Made by a program: the position numbers and the translations under genes. A stretch of 64,000 nt of DNA from Eudorina sp. 2006-703-Eu-15 (lineage: Eukaryota; Chlorophyta; Chlorophyceae; Chlamydomonadales; Volvocaceae), in assembly GCA_003117195.1 (NCBI GenBank), contig BDSI01000013.1, positions 487,729 to 551,728 of the forward strand, given 5' to 3'. How positions within the stretch are numbered: position 1 is the first letter of the stretch; every line of letters starts with the position of its first letter. Below, piece after piece: positions 1-11,912 of the stretch. Under the pieces are notes generated by a model that did no database searches, was not told where the DNA came from, and saw only the letters and a program-made list of their open reading frames with translations.

Positions 1-2230
1 GTAAGCTCCATCCGCACAGCCCCCGCCGGCGACGCCGCCGTCTAGGGGTTGCTGATTTGGTGAAATTTTTGAGGTGACAGGTAGGTGAGTAGGTGTGTGG
101 GAGACGCTGTCCGGTGAATAGCTTCTCTGGGGGACGTGACACGTGTCGATGCGCGATGGTGGGTCCGCCGTGTTGTCCCACCCGACGACGGTTCGCTGGC
201 TGCCTTGGCACAGCGGCGTCGGCTTGATCGACGAGTCGGCGCCGGCGGACGCAATCAAGCGATGCGGCGCAAGTGTCTGGTCCGCACGGGATCAGGCACG
301 GCGCGGGCTGCGAGGCACTCGAGCTACACGGAGCGGCGCGTGCGACACGTCGAGGACGGGCGTGTTGCCCGCCACAGCTAAGCCGCCCGTGGGAGTAGAA
401 TTGTTAGTGGTGGCGCTACGGTGAGGGCGGACCGTCCCCATCTGCTTCGGAAACATTTTTCCTGCGGACCCCCAAGGCGCGCCGCTTGCGTGGCGAGCGT
501 GTATATATTTGTGTCTGTGTCTGCTCCTGGAGTGGGTGGCCATCGGCATGTAGATATACTAATCGATTAGGTGGTGCTGATGAGCGGCTACCCGCCTGGA
601 CATACCCATGCACATAGCAGCCTGGACATATGCAGCTCCACACATATACCCATCCGCGCCGAGGATCCCGTTGGTGGGGATGCAGGGGACCCTGACGCCC
701 AGTTAGACGTTCAGGGCCCTGCAGATGGCATAGGATCGCCTAGCTAGTCACAGGATCGGCGCCGAGCAGGGTGCGAAGGATGCCCTGTGTACATTTCGAT
801 GACGGTGTGGTGCGGTGTGGCGCCGTGGCCCTGTGCGGCCTTGTGCTGATGTCCACGTCCCGACCGACCGACGTCGTTGCCCTGGATGTAGGCTTCTGGA
901 CTGACAACCAGGGCCTCTTTCGAAGCGATGTCGTACAGACGTACCCACCGATAGCGAAATCCCGACAGGCGCTGCCTGCTGTCCGGCATGGAAAGCCGTT
1001 GATGTCCAGCGCGCGCCATAGCGAGTTTGCAAGCCGTGGAGGGCCGTGGTTTGCAAAGATGTGCAAGACCCTGACGGTCACTTGTATGTATGAAACTATG
1101 AGTGAATGAGTGTGCAGCCTTCAGCTGTATGTAGCGGTCGTGTGGCGCAGGACGGGGATGGGATGGAGGACATCCTGGAAGGTAGTAGTGAAGTAGTCAC
1201 CTGTGGGCGGCACCGGGCACCTCGTAGTGCAGGGCATGGCAACTTCAACGATGGCCGCGCCATGCTCTTTATCGTGGTTTGGACGTGTCAGAAAAGTCGT
1301 CACGGCTTTTCTCTGCCTCAGAATGTGCGGATGCGAACAGGGGTGGGAAGCGGAACGGGGCAGAACTTCTGAGGAACCTGCTGACTAATTGAACTTGGGA
1401 TTTGAATATCTGGCCGTCCGTGCTGGTTCCGAAAACTGTTTTATTCTTTGGTTCCAGACCCTAAAAACTTCCGAGATTGTGCACACGGGCAAGTTCCCTA
1501 CAGTGATCGCAACACGGCGTGCGCTTTGGGATGCGGAATGGTGTCGAGGAAAAGGTCGAGGAGGTCAGCATCCGTTGGTTAGGGCGTGTTAGGGAGGGTC
1601 GGGGCTTCTGAATAAAATCAAGCGCTAGGAAGAAGCCCGCAGTCGCCGCCCACGCAGCACTCCGAGCGATTGCCTCCGGACTTGCTGTCGGGCGGAACTC
1701 GGAAGACGTCGTACATCTCGAACTGTGTCGACGGCCGCGTGGGGCCGCGCATACATCGATCCTCTTCGATTGGCCTGCGCCTCCGCCCGACAAACTCGTT
1801 ACAATACCTCTGCCAACTCATCCTCAGATGTGCCTTATTGTTACAAATATTTTGTTACAAATATTTTGGAGATACTCCGAGACATTCTGACTGTTTTGTC
1901 GGGTCACTGCAGCGCGCGTCGCGGTTCCTGCCCGCATACCTGCCTGCACCGATACCTGCCTGCATAACAACAACACGAACGTGCATGACCATTTCACTGT
2001 TTCTGTCCTCCCCGAAAGACTGCGGGCCTTGAAACGAAAGAGATGTTCCCGCGCGAAACTCGAGTGCGCAACTCGGCCTGGGTACCGATCGGCAGAAGGA
2101 CGCACACAAGCCACCGTCGCAACCGTTAACTTGTACATTAGCGCCTGGGTTATGCACTAATGAGGGCACGTGGTGAAATGAGGAGTCAGTCGCTGCACAT
2201 CGATCGGGCCTCCTTCGATCGGGCCTTTGC

Positions 2231-2336
2231 TGCTGGAACCTGCTGGAACCTGTTGGAACCTGTTGGAACCTGTTGGAACCTGTTGAAACCTGTTGGAACC
2301 CTGTTGGAACCTGTTGGAACCTGTTGGAACCTATTG
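2231..2336. repeat. 10-bp minisatellite, unit TGTTGGAACC
   Basis: About ten copies of the decamer TGTTGGAACC lie head to tail. The first two units read TGCTGGAACC, one unit has TGTTGAAACC and one carries an extra C that shifts the register. Degenerate flanking copies (TGCTGGAACC near 2345) suggest an older, longer array. It is not inside any supported exon. Confidence 0.9.
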
Positions 2337-3406
2337 GAAAACGTGCTGGAACCTGCATGTGATGGGCCCCTAGCTGCTTCCCTCGGCTGCGGGTAACTTG
2401 AGAGCACACGGAGGCCGGGTCGTTGTCCCTGCACAACTCCTCATCCAACCCCGCCGGCTGCGAATCGCGCGCAGGTAATCGCCACGTCTTTGCATGAGCG
2501 CGCGGGGGGGGGGGTGTCACGGCATGTCAGGGCAACATTTGGTTGCAGGCAGCGACAGCGGTTGCGCAGTGCCACTGTTCTACGGTGCACAGTGAATGCA
2601 GCAAACGGTACCTGCCTGTCCTGGCACGCAAGCGTTGTGAAGCGGACGACGGGACGCCGTCCCCTGCAGGGTGCAGGCCATACCTGGATTCCACTCGGCA
2701 TCGAGGCGACACCTACCGCGCAGGTTCTCCCGTGTGTTTAGAAATGCAACCCACCCGGGCCGCCGTAACGCCCAGGTTCTCCCGTGTGTGTGTGTTGCTG
2801 CTGCTCGGGTGTCAGGGTGAGGTGGCGTGCAGGCCCGCATGCAACACACGATGACCACCCGGCCCAGGTGTTTTCCAGCATCGCCGTGAGGTGCTGCCGG
2901 TACCTCGGCCCCAGCACGGCCAACGGCCCCGCACTGAGGAAGGCAGTCCTTGCCACAATCCTGGAGACGTGGAGAGCTGCCTTTCCTAACGCTCCACGAC
3001 CCGCCGGGTTGCCTGTGCTGGGCGCACATGCAGCCGTCGCCTGCCCGCGTCTGCCCCGTCCACACCTCCCGAAGTCCGCGGACACCCGTTTGGGTAAGCC
3101 CATGCCAACGTAACGTAACGTAACGTTCATTCATAATTTCATTCATTCATTCCAAAACTGCGCCGTGACTCTGTGGACTTTGCCGAGTGGCCGCGCGAGT
3201 GGCCTCTGCGGACACAGGGAGCGCCGGCGAAGGGCGCCACTGCAAGTCGACGCATTGCCCATTCATCCACGTGCTGACGTTGGGCCCCGTTGGCGTTGCC
3301 ACGGCCAGGACGGGGCTGTGGAGGGCTGCGAGCGCTGCACGGCACGTCGCGCGACTCCCCGCAGCACATGCGGCTTCCACAGGCGTCAGTGGCCAGATTT
3401 GCGTGC

Positions 3407-3430
3407 GTGTGTGTGTGTGTGTGTGTGTGT
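3407..3430. repeat. GT microsatellite (12 units)
   Basis: An uninterrupted run of the dinucleotide GT. It is separated by about 54 bases from the much longer GT array that follows. Confidence 0.95.
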
Positions 3431-3482
3431 TAAAATAAACCGAGAGACACGACTTGCGAGGACCCTAATTGCGCACGCGGAC

Positions 3483-3606
<124 letters not shown>

Positions 3607-3620
3607 CGTTACATATCTGC

Positions 3621-3714
3621 CGGGCCGACACTGGCCGGGGGCGCTAACCCGCCCCATACGGGAGACCGCCGAAGCACTTTCCCCCGGATACGGGGGAAAG
3701 GGGCGTAAGGGGCC
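3621..3714 (+). repeat. Diverged dispersed unit, copy A
   Basis: This stretch aligns along its length with 4487-4591 with clear but incomplete identity. Shared landmarks in order are a CGGGCC-GAC-CTGGCC opening, a GGGA-GACC-CCGAAGCACT core, and a GG-GCGT-AGGGGCC end. Both copies follow a GT-rich stretch. It may be an untranslated part of a retrotransposon, since a truncated non-LTR element lies just downstream, but I cannot prove that. Confidence 0.6.
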
Positions 3715-4486
3715 TCTGTCCCCTCGCTCTCAACCTAGGGCGCGTGCCCGATCCCCGAGGATCGGTGACCGCTGTGCCCCCTCAAGGGAGTGGGCGAAGG
3801 CCCATCCCGGGCGGTCTGCGCCTCGCAGTCCGCTGTTCAACCTCCTCAAGTCCTTGCAGCACCCAGGGCGCGTTTCGGAGGCGCGCCCCTGCTTGGTGCG
3901 GTAAAACTAGCCTGGTCCCGCGTCCCAACCTAATCGTAATAGCTAGGGTTGCACCCTCCGGCAGGCCTGCCTGCCCAGCTGAGCCAGAGCGAGGCGGCTC
4001 GCACGCGTCAGGCCTTGCTGGGTCCGGGTATGCAGTCGGGTGCTCCATGATGGGGCTATGGTTTGCACAAGGCAGCACATCACCACGCAAGCTTCCCTGT
4101 CGTACACCCCTTCCCGTCGCAAGCGGCCCTCGCCTACACGTCCCGCTCGCTGCCAACTCCCACTGGTCTGGCCCGACCCTCCTCGGGCACCCACGGATCC
4201 CCATCGTGCCCGGAAGTGGGCTTCCCTAGTCCCAATCCCTACCCCCTAGCGTCTCGCGCTGCTATCTATCCATCACGAGTCTACGTCTACTGGCTGCACG
4301 CAGCGGATCCGGCCGTCCACCACCGATAGGATTGGGTGGTCCGGTCCCACCCCCTCCCATCCCCGTCGCGGTCGGCCCAGTTCTGCGAAACTGGCCACCC
4401 GCGGCCAGAACTCCATGACTGCGCGCGCCTTAGCTACATCAACCGGCGACCGGCGGTGTGTGTGTGTGGGTTGCGTATTCTCGTCC

Positions 4487-4591
4487 GCGGGCCTGACGCT
4501 GGCCAAGGGCGGCTGACCCAGCAATAGCGGGAAGACCACCGAAGCACTCTCCGCACTTGCGGCGGAAGGAGATGGGCGTGAGGGGCCGCAT
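4487..4591 (+). repeat. Diverged dispersed unit, copy B
   Basis: This is the second copy of the unit at 3621-3714, in the same orientation, about 870 bases downstream and about 120 bases before the truncated non-LTR coding fragment. It keeps the CCGAAGCACT core and the GGGCGTGAGGGGCC end. Confidence 0.6.
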
Positions 4592-4711
4592 ACCTCTATG
4601 TATGCCTGCGTTTGTTGGGCTGACCATCATCCCGTGTGTTCAGACACGCATCGCGTAAAAAGGAATAGCTGCGACTGCTCTGAGTTGGCGTAACATGCCA
4701 CAGCTACAACG

Positions 4712-5860
4712 CGTTATCTCGGCCTGGTGTATGGGCCCTCGCGGCCTTTCAGTGCCTGCCGACAGCAGTTGAACGATACCGGCCGGGCCGCTATGTTCTC
4801 TTTGAGCTCCAAATTGGATAAGCTGAAGCTTTTCGCCCCCGACGTGCGAATGAGGTGTTTTGCCACTCAAGTTCGAGCGATTTTGCTGTATGGTTGTCAG
4901 GCTTGGGGCCCTTTTGCGTTGACAGAGGTTTTGAACAGGGTGGGGAGACGACGCGATGCGAACAACCTGGCAGAAGGACTTTTTGAAGCATGCCTACACG
5001 ATGATGCAGTCCAGCTGCAGATTGCGTTCATGCGACAAATTGTGGGGGCTGCTCGCCCAGCCCACCGCCTTCTTTTCGCAGAATTGGCCGAGCTTCCCCT
5101 GCATTACTATTTGGTGAAGCAAGTGGTTCGCTTTTGGAACCGCCTGCAGACGCAGAAGGGCACGGTCGCACACGCAGTCCTATGTCAGGAGGTTATCGAT
5201 GCACTCACCGATCCTGAACGGGGCGGTTGGGGAGCCTCGTTCTTGCGTTTAATGTCGTACTTAGAGTGTGATATTTGGAGCGGGCTGCCTCACGATGCAG
5301 AAGGTGTTGAACAGCGAGTTGAGTGGTTGCTGTCCAAACCTCTTCCCGAGGCTCAGATTGTGACGGCGATGAGGGAACGACTAATGAGCGGTTGGGAACA
5401 TGTGCGCCTCGATGTCGAGCCAGACAATTACCCATCAGACGGGAAACAGCCGGGGATCCATATGTCGAAGTACAAGCATTGGATGGGCCTGTCGTTTATG
5501 GGTGCGGCGGCCGTTATGTGGCAACCGCACGCTACAGTTTTTATCCCCCGTTCTGCGCACCGGAAGCTAATGCAATTCAGGCTTTGTTGTTGGGCACTTG
5601 AGTCTAACAGGGCGCGGAGGGGTAGGCACCATGTCCCTAGAGGACAACGGGTCTGCCGTTGCTGCCGCTCTGAAGACCAGATTGAAGATGAGAAGCATGT
5701 TCTACTCGACTGCCCGGCTTACGATGCAATACGCGCTGAGGAAGGGTTTCACCGCCCTAATACGATGAGGGAGGCGATTGCCTGGGATCCGGCTCGTTTG
5801 GCAAAGATGTTGGAGCGCATGTGGGCTCACCGTAATTCTATCGTGCCCTTTGGGCGCTAG
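4712..5860 (+). pseudogene. Truncated LINE ORF2 C-terminal fragment
   Basis: Coding remnant of the retroelement. The frame is open with no internal stop, so the insertion is probably fairly young despite lacking the catalytic half of the protein. About 45 residues follow the CXXC/HX4C motif before the stop, and no RNase H or restriction-like endonuclease motif is seen there. It cannot encode a working reverse transcriptase. Confidence 0.8.
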
Positions 5861-5999
5861 TCTCGTCGACTCCTGTTAATGCGGTATTGCAAACCAGTGC
5901 TTTTGGGCGTTTTGTTTGCCCTTGGGCCTCCGGCTCGTATGGGTATGTGCAGGTATGGGGTTACGCACCCCCAACCATGTAACACACACAACAACAACC
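4712..5999 (+). mobile_element. 5'-truncated non-LTR retrotransposon (LINE), 3' end
   Basis: The open frame from about 4712 to the TAG at 5860 encodes about 380 residues typical of the region after the reverse-transcriptase core of LINE ORF2 proteins. It opens with RYLGLVYGP, continues with a RAILLYGCQAWGP segment, and carries near its end a CRCC plus HVLLDC pair of zinc ligands (CXXC, HX4C). The RT catalytic palm is missing and an in-frame stop lies at 4691, so this is a 5' truncation typical of LINE insertion. The 3' untranslated part runs to a CA/CAA-rich stretch near 5980-5999, which I take as the element's end. No endonuclease domain is visible in what remains. Confidence 0.85.
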
Positions 6000-7152
6000 G
6001 GGTTACCTGGCCGCCGCATTATGATATCAGGAGGCTGAGCTGCAGAGGCTGTGCTGCGCGGCCGTGACAGACCGTAATCTTGCTTACAGCCCGTCTGCAT
6101 CCGTGAGCGGTCGTAACCAACCGTGAGAATTGCGGTGCCACCCTGGTCCAGTTTGGGACGGGAATGTGTGTTATGTCGGTGGCGTGTAAAATTGTGCTGC
6201 ACAGATGGTATAACCACCGCATGAATCCTCAGGAAGTGGGAAGGGGAAGAAGCACTTGTCAGGCAGGAGGTACGACACCCAAAAGATTGCGACCCATGGG
6301 TCGGTGAGTGAGCGTGTCGACTTGAGCGGTTGCCAGGGTTGAGCTTGGCGATGTGCTGCAACAGGGTTTCATTCATAGCATAACTGTTTGCTGGGTAAGT
6401 TCCGGGGGAAGGCTTGCCTGGCAGCGCGGCACTGGTCACCACGTCGCATACGAGTCAAGTCCAGTCTTCGGCCCAGAGCCTGCCCTTATGCTGCTTCATA
6501 ACTGTATGTGGCACGGTTCTGCTACCAAGTCAACTTTGCCAAACTGGCAGTCGTCCCACGCAAACCGGTGTTATCCTTCGCTCCTGCTGGTTGACCGGCA
6601 ATCCGAAACGTAAGAACGGTGACTTCCAACCTTTTCGTGACCCGTGCGGATTGCATTTCTTGAGTAGGGATTCTGCGTATGGAAGTGGAAGGGAAATGTA
6701 CGAGCTACCTTTCTTTTGCACAGTTGATGAACAGACTCTAAGGTAACGTATAACTTGATTAGAATTGGACGCTTGCCACAAGAAGACTGCTTTCCTTTCT
6801 GCCCTAGTTGAACCCAAGGCCTCGATCCGATTCAAACTTCCTTTGTGCCAACACTGCTTAGCGCATTGCGTTGACTGGCTATGTTTGTTCTACATTTGTA
6901 AACATATTTCAATCCAAAACCTTGCAAAAGTGCTTCTGTGAGCGCAACCAGGCGTACTCCACGGAACGAAAGCGCGTTGCCGGCGCAGTTGAACCCCGTA
7001 TGCTATACCATAGAGTATGTGGAACAACCGGGCACAAGGACGGGCGGATTCTGCTGAGCCAGGTAGCGGCTCTTACGCGGCAAAATCGTTGGACGGGTCT
7101 CGTGTCAATCCTGTCTGCAACCGCAGGGACAAGTGGCCGCTATCAGGAGCGT
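6000..7152. other. Upstream region of the PP2A B'' gene
   Basis: No supported gene. This holds the 5' flank and probably the 5' UTR of the phosphatase subunit gene. A frame stays open upstream of the chosen ATG back to an ATG at 6871, but its translation lacks similarity to the B'' family. Confidence 0.4.
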
Positions 7153-10100
7153 ATGATTGACCAGCTTCCATCGAACTACCCATGCGCAAAGCTTAAACTT
7201 GACCAGTTCTTCCTACAATGGCTGTCGGAGCACCAGGAACTGGTAAATGACTACTGGCGGCTGGCATACTCGGGTTTTGCTGGGTGGTTACAAGCTATTG
7301 ATGACGTCCATGAGTTGCGGGCACTTTGCAGGTTTCCACCCTTGTGGACGATATACAGGCGGGACGGCCGGTGCACGCGCCGAGCCAGCCTGTCGGGCCC
7401 TCGCCGCTGTCGCCCTCGACAGCGCACATGATATTTGCATCTACGGTGAGTCTCTCGGGCATCCATGGCTTTCAGGGCATCTACGAGCTATTAGCGCCAG
7501 TGGGACGACCGCGGGACCAGGCGCTCGAGGACACGCCTGGGAGGTCGTCCAATAGTCCGTCCGACCAAGGGCAGCCCCAACTTCTTTGTTTGTCCCGTCT
7601 GGATTCAGTGCTCCTCCATGCATGTTACCACAAGATCGACTTTGCCACACGGCCTTTTCCCGTTCCCTCGCGCAGCCTCCTTTGTCGCCATCCAAAACAC
7701 GCTCGCCCAGCACCCCGCTTTCACCCGCGCGGAGATCCATTTCGACACTCGGGGGGCCCCAAAAGCGGGTGGGTAGGCGCCCCTGAGCTTACTATGCCTT
7801 GGGGTGACTGGGAGCAGCAATGCCGATGTCCCGGCTGGCGATGCGGGGGAGCCATTCACGTCCCGTTGGGTCAGCCGGACTGTACTTGCATGCTGCTCGA
7901 TACCTTCTGGTGTACCCAGGCGCATGCCTGTCACGGGAGCAGCATGTGGACCGGAAGCCAGGGAAAGGGGAGGAGGAAGGAGGACAGGGTGTTCGTACAG
8001 TAGTATCAATCGGGTGGGGCACAAGTAGTCGGCCCTGTGCTGCCCGCCCCTGCCTCGATCGCTCACCGTTCGGGGTTTTGCTGATCACTTCTTTGGGGTG
8101 TACAGAAAGCCAACTACACAGCAAAGGTGGCCGTCACCCGACCTGCATACCCCCTGACGCAGTTGCCGTGTGGGCGGCTGGGGGCCGGGCTCATGTGCGG
8201 GAGCTCAAACTATGAGTCCTCAGTGGCATCATGACGTACGGGCCGGGAAAGCTTTGTGGGCTTGGTACTGTTGCGTGAACGGCATTATGACACTAATGAC
8301 CTCCGTCTGGGTTCGGAATCTGCTATCCACCTCCCTTGCTGATAACGTCCTCGACGGTCGCGTGGACCACCCCGCGCGCCGTTCCGCCAGGGTCCGCTGG
8401 TGGCCATCCCGCAGTTTTACTTTCCGCATCCCGCGGGGGCGGGGGCCGGCGCGGGCGGCCTGATGCTGGAGCCTGCCTCGCGTGACTTTGTGCAGCGAAT
8501 CGATACGCACTTTGAGACATGCGGGGGGCCGAAAGGACTGCCGCAAAAGGCCTTTGTCAAGATGATGCAGGAGGTGGGTGGGGCGGGCGGCTGGCGTGGC
8601 CTTATGCGTGTTGGGGAACAGGAGGGGGAGAGGACCCTAACGCCCTTCTCCAGAAGGTGAACAAAGCCATACAGGATGCATCCAATATGCGCATGAATTC
8701 AGAGGGTGAGTTATCAGCTGTATGCGGCGGCTTGCTATTTCAGTTATGCTGGAGGCGCCACACCCAGTGGAAATCGATTGAATGGGCCCGTCAAAGCTTA
8801 GACACGGCTAGGGGACCGTGCAGTGGCGGGGTGGCGTTAACCATTATTGGTGCAACATGCATTCAAACTAACCGCGCGGAGGAACAGCTGAGGGTGCTGC
8901 TGTTGCCAATGGGGTTGTCCCGGGGGGCGGAGCAGCGTCCGTTGGTCAGGGAGTGGCACAGATCTCAGTGGCGTTGCCCAGTCGTTGCCGGTTCGGGGGC
9001 CATTCACGTGAGCCTCTTGGATAACGCGATTTATCATGGGCCTCGTGCAGGTGTGCGAGCTTCCCTCGATGGTCGCTTATGCGCTTTTCCGACGGCTGTG
9101 CGGCAGCGAAAACGTGGAGGACGAAAGCTGCGCTGTGTCCCGAGACAAGCTGGTGAAGTTCTGGACAGGGCGAGGGCTCGTCACGGCGCAGCCAGCCAAG
9201 AGGGCGTTCGAGAGCCTGCGGCCTGACGATCAAGACGTGAGTCGCGCGTGGCCGAATTTCAAACGTGATTCTACCCTCTGTGTGCTTGTTGCGACCTCCG
9301 ATGCAGGTTCCGTTGGGATATCGTGCCAATCCAGGTACGGTACCCCTCCTCGTCCTTGAATTCTCTTCAAGGCATTCCTTAACAACACGCGGTGTTGGGC
9401 ACAGGTTGCAGCATGCAGAGCGCACATTGGCGCACCAGGCAACCTGATTCGGATTCTTTGCTGTGTACTGTCCGCAGCCATCAGTGCCGCGATTTGACTG
9501 GGTTGTTGCCTTACGCGCTACCCCGGTCCATGCTGCCGCCGCAGTCCTTGACGTTCCAGGATCTCTGGCCGCTCCTCGAGTGCGTGCTGCGGTACCACCC
9601 GGGGCTGGAGTTTCTCGCGGAGACTGCGGAGTTTCAGCGCAAATACGCGGAGACGGTGATACACCGGATCTTCTACTCGCTCAACAAGTAGGCAATGGAA
9701 GGGTCGTTCGGCGGATGTAGTATCTCCAGCCGGTGTGCTCTGTAGGCCAGGGCCGGGTAAAAACCCCGGACGTCTTGGGAAACGGCAAGAGGGCGGACAC
9801 GGGAAACAACGGCCAAAACTCCTCCCGCCAGTTCATTCGCCATGGGATTACAGACTGGGGGCAGACGGATAGAGATGCGGGGCGCTGCGGGGCGATGACA
9901 ACATTTTGCTAACCGAGCGAACCAGTGTGTGTTTAACGTTTGTTTCAAGTATCCGCCGTTTTGTGGTGTTCGTTCCGTGCAGGTGCGGCAGTGGGCGGCT
10001 GACGTTCCGCGAGTTTCGGAGCGGCGACCTGATGGACGCACTGTACGCGCTCGACCGGGAAAACGACATCAACAAGGTGCAGTCCCGGGGCCTAGTGCAT

Positions 10101-11912
10101 TTCAGAGTGGCTGCATTCAGTAACAACAAGCACGTCAGATGCTCTATAGCGTCAGCCCGTGTTTGGGTTGGAGGACATGGGCCGCCCTTCATGACCGGCG
10201 GTCTGCACGGTCTGGGCATGCGTCCACACGATTCCGTTCCCCCTCATCTTCGCCTATGCGATGTGTAGATCCTGAAGTTCTTCTCGTACGAGCACTTTTA
10301 CGTGATCTACTGCAAGTTCTGGGAGCTGGACCAGGACCACGACTTCCTGCTGGATAAGAACGATCTGGCGCATTACTCCAACTGCGCGCTGTCGTACGTC
10401 ATCGTGGATCGCATCTTTGAGGAGGTGCGCGCCTGGGCAGCATGCCAATGTACTGGGCGGCCGCGGGGCTGAAGATCTGACCGGGCGGGTGCGGCATTCC
10501 ATGCACCATCAGCACGGCATTCATAACACCCTGCACCAGGAGGGGCATACGCGTACTTGCACGCGCCCGGCCGTTGGCAGTGTTTGTTGGCTGCACCGGG
10601 TGAGGCGAGCTCATAATTCGGGCCTCTGCCATGCGCGCCCGGTCCGTTCAGGCCCCGCGCAAGTTCAAGGCGAACACGCCCCCCGGCAAGATGTGTTACG
10701 AGGACTTCGTGTGGTTCATCTTGAGCGAGGAGGACAAGACCACCGACACGGCGCTCACGTACTGGTTCAGGTGCGTCGCTGGCGGGCGTGTGGTGGGGCA
10801 AAACGGCGCGGAGCTGGCAGACGTGCAGCACCTGAGGCAGCACCTGAGGCAGCGCCCGTACCCTACCTGGGTCATTGCCTCATATCAGAGCACTCGCGAG
10901 GTGGACCACTGAGCCGGTTGTGCAGAGAACTGCAAAGAGGGAACACAGAGGGCCGTCCACCTCCCCGATGCGGCCTTTCGGTGTAGGTGCGTGGACCTGG
11001 ACGGCGACGGCGTCATCCGGCCGCGGGAGATGCTCTACTTCTACGAGGAGCAGCTGCGGCGGCTGGAGGGCTGGAACCAGGAGCCGGTGCAGTTTGAGGA
11101 CCTGCTCTGCCAGCTCCACGACATGCTGGCACCGGCCAAGGAGGGCAACTTCACGCTGAGGTGCGGGGAGGCAGGGGGCTTGGACCCAGACCTCGACCCG
11201 TTCCATGTTACTGTAGGGGACGGTCTTGTTTGGGGCTTGAAATGGGGGTTAAACACGCGCACCAGTATCGACGGAGGTGTTCGGCAGCAAGGCATCTCCG
11301 AAGCTGATGTCCCTTACCGAATGCCCAAGCGCGTCTCAGCCCACGTGGATGGGGTGTGACATGTTTTTACCTAACAGCACAGGCATGCTTGAAGCCTGAA
11401 TGGCTCTCTGCCTTTCCCGCCGCGCGTCCTCAATGAGCGGCCTGCCACAGAGACCTGAAGCGCACCAAGCCGCAGTCGGGTCTCTTCTTCTCGGCGCTCT
11501 TCTCGCTGCACAAGTTTGTCAGCTTCGAGAACCGCGACCCCTTCGCGCAGCGCGCTGAGGCGGCCGAGTTCGCGGGGCTGTCGGACTGGGACAAGTTCGC
11601 CAAGATCGAGTACTTCAGGTGGGGCACCGGGGATGCGGCGGTTCGGAGAGGAAAGCGAGCGGGCAACGGGCGGGGCGGGGTGGTGCGGTCGCCCTATGGT
11701 CTCTCCGTTGCGGTCATGTTCGCGGGTTGGCTCAGTGCACGCGGTGATTCGTTGATGGAATCACTTTTGCCCCACCCCAGTCCGGGGAGCACACGCTTGG
11801 GGTTCACAATCTCATCTGGGTCTGTTCTCGGAACTGTTCCGTCGACAGGCTCGCCAGCGAAGACGACCAGCAAGAGCAAGGCGGCGGCGTTGACGGCGAT
11901 GACAACATGTAA
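7153..11912 (+). CDS. PP2A regulatory subunit B'' (PR72 type), 12 exons
   Basis: Exons: 7153-7242, 7332-7445, 7676-7768, 8391-8573, 9051-9236, 9545-9687, 9983-10076, 10269-10424, 10652-10770, 10987-11160, 11451-11618, 11849-11912 (1584 nt, 527 aa; all phases agree). This family directs the PP2A A/C core to substrates and binds calcium. Diagnostic segments in order are [11 protein letters not shown] (N-terminus), IPQFYFP (about 105), [36 protein letters not shown] (about 305-322) and [14 protein letters not shown]. Two EF-hand loops are complete: D322-D324-D326...D333 and D396-L-D398-G-D400...E407. The pattern matches plant and animal B''/PR72 proteins, not TON2/FASS. The start was chosen because plant B'' proteins have a similarly short lead before the QWLS motif; an in-frame ATG at 6871 is the alternative. 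The second exon and the SPS-rich third exon are the least conserved. Confidence 0.9.

Noticed and set aside
771..1109. 112-codon plus-strand frame and its overlapping minus-strand frames
   Set aside because: Considered as a retroelement remnant, but no gag, protease or RT motif could be seen and several frames are open equally.
6871..7152. N-terminal extension of the PP2A B'' frame
   Set aside because: Open in frame but without similarity to B'' N-termini; the ATG at 7153 fits the family better, though the longer start is not excluded.
8654..8705. Segment with splice-like borders taken at first as a constitutive PP2A B'' exon
   Set aside because: Including it breaks the frame. Joining 8573 directly to 9051 gives the family-conserved MQE-VCELPS junction. 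It is kept only as a possible cassette exon.
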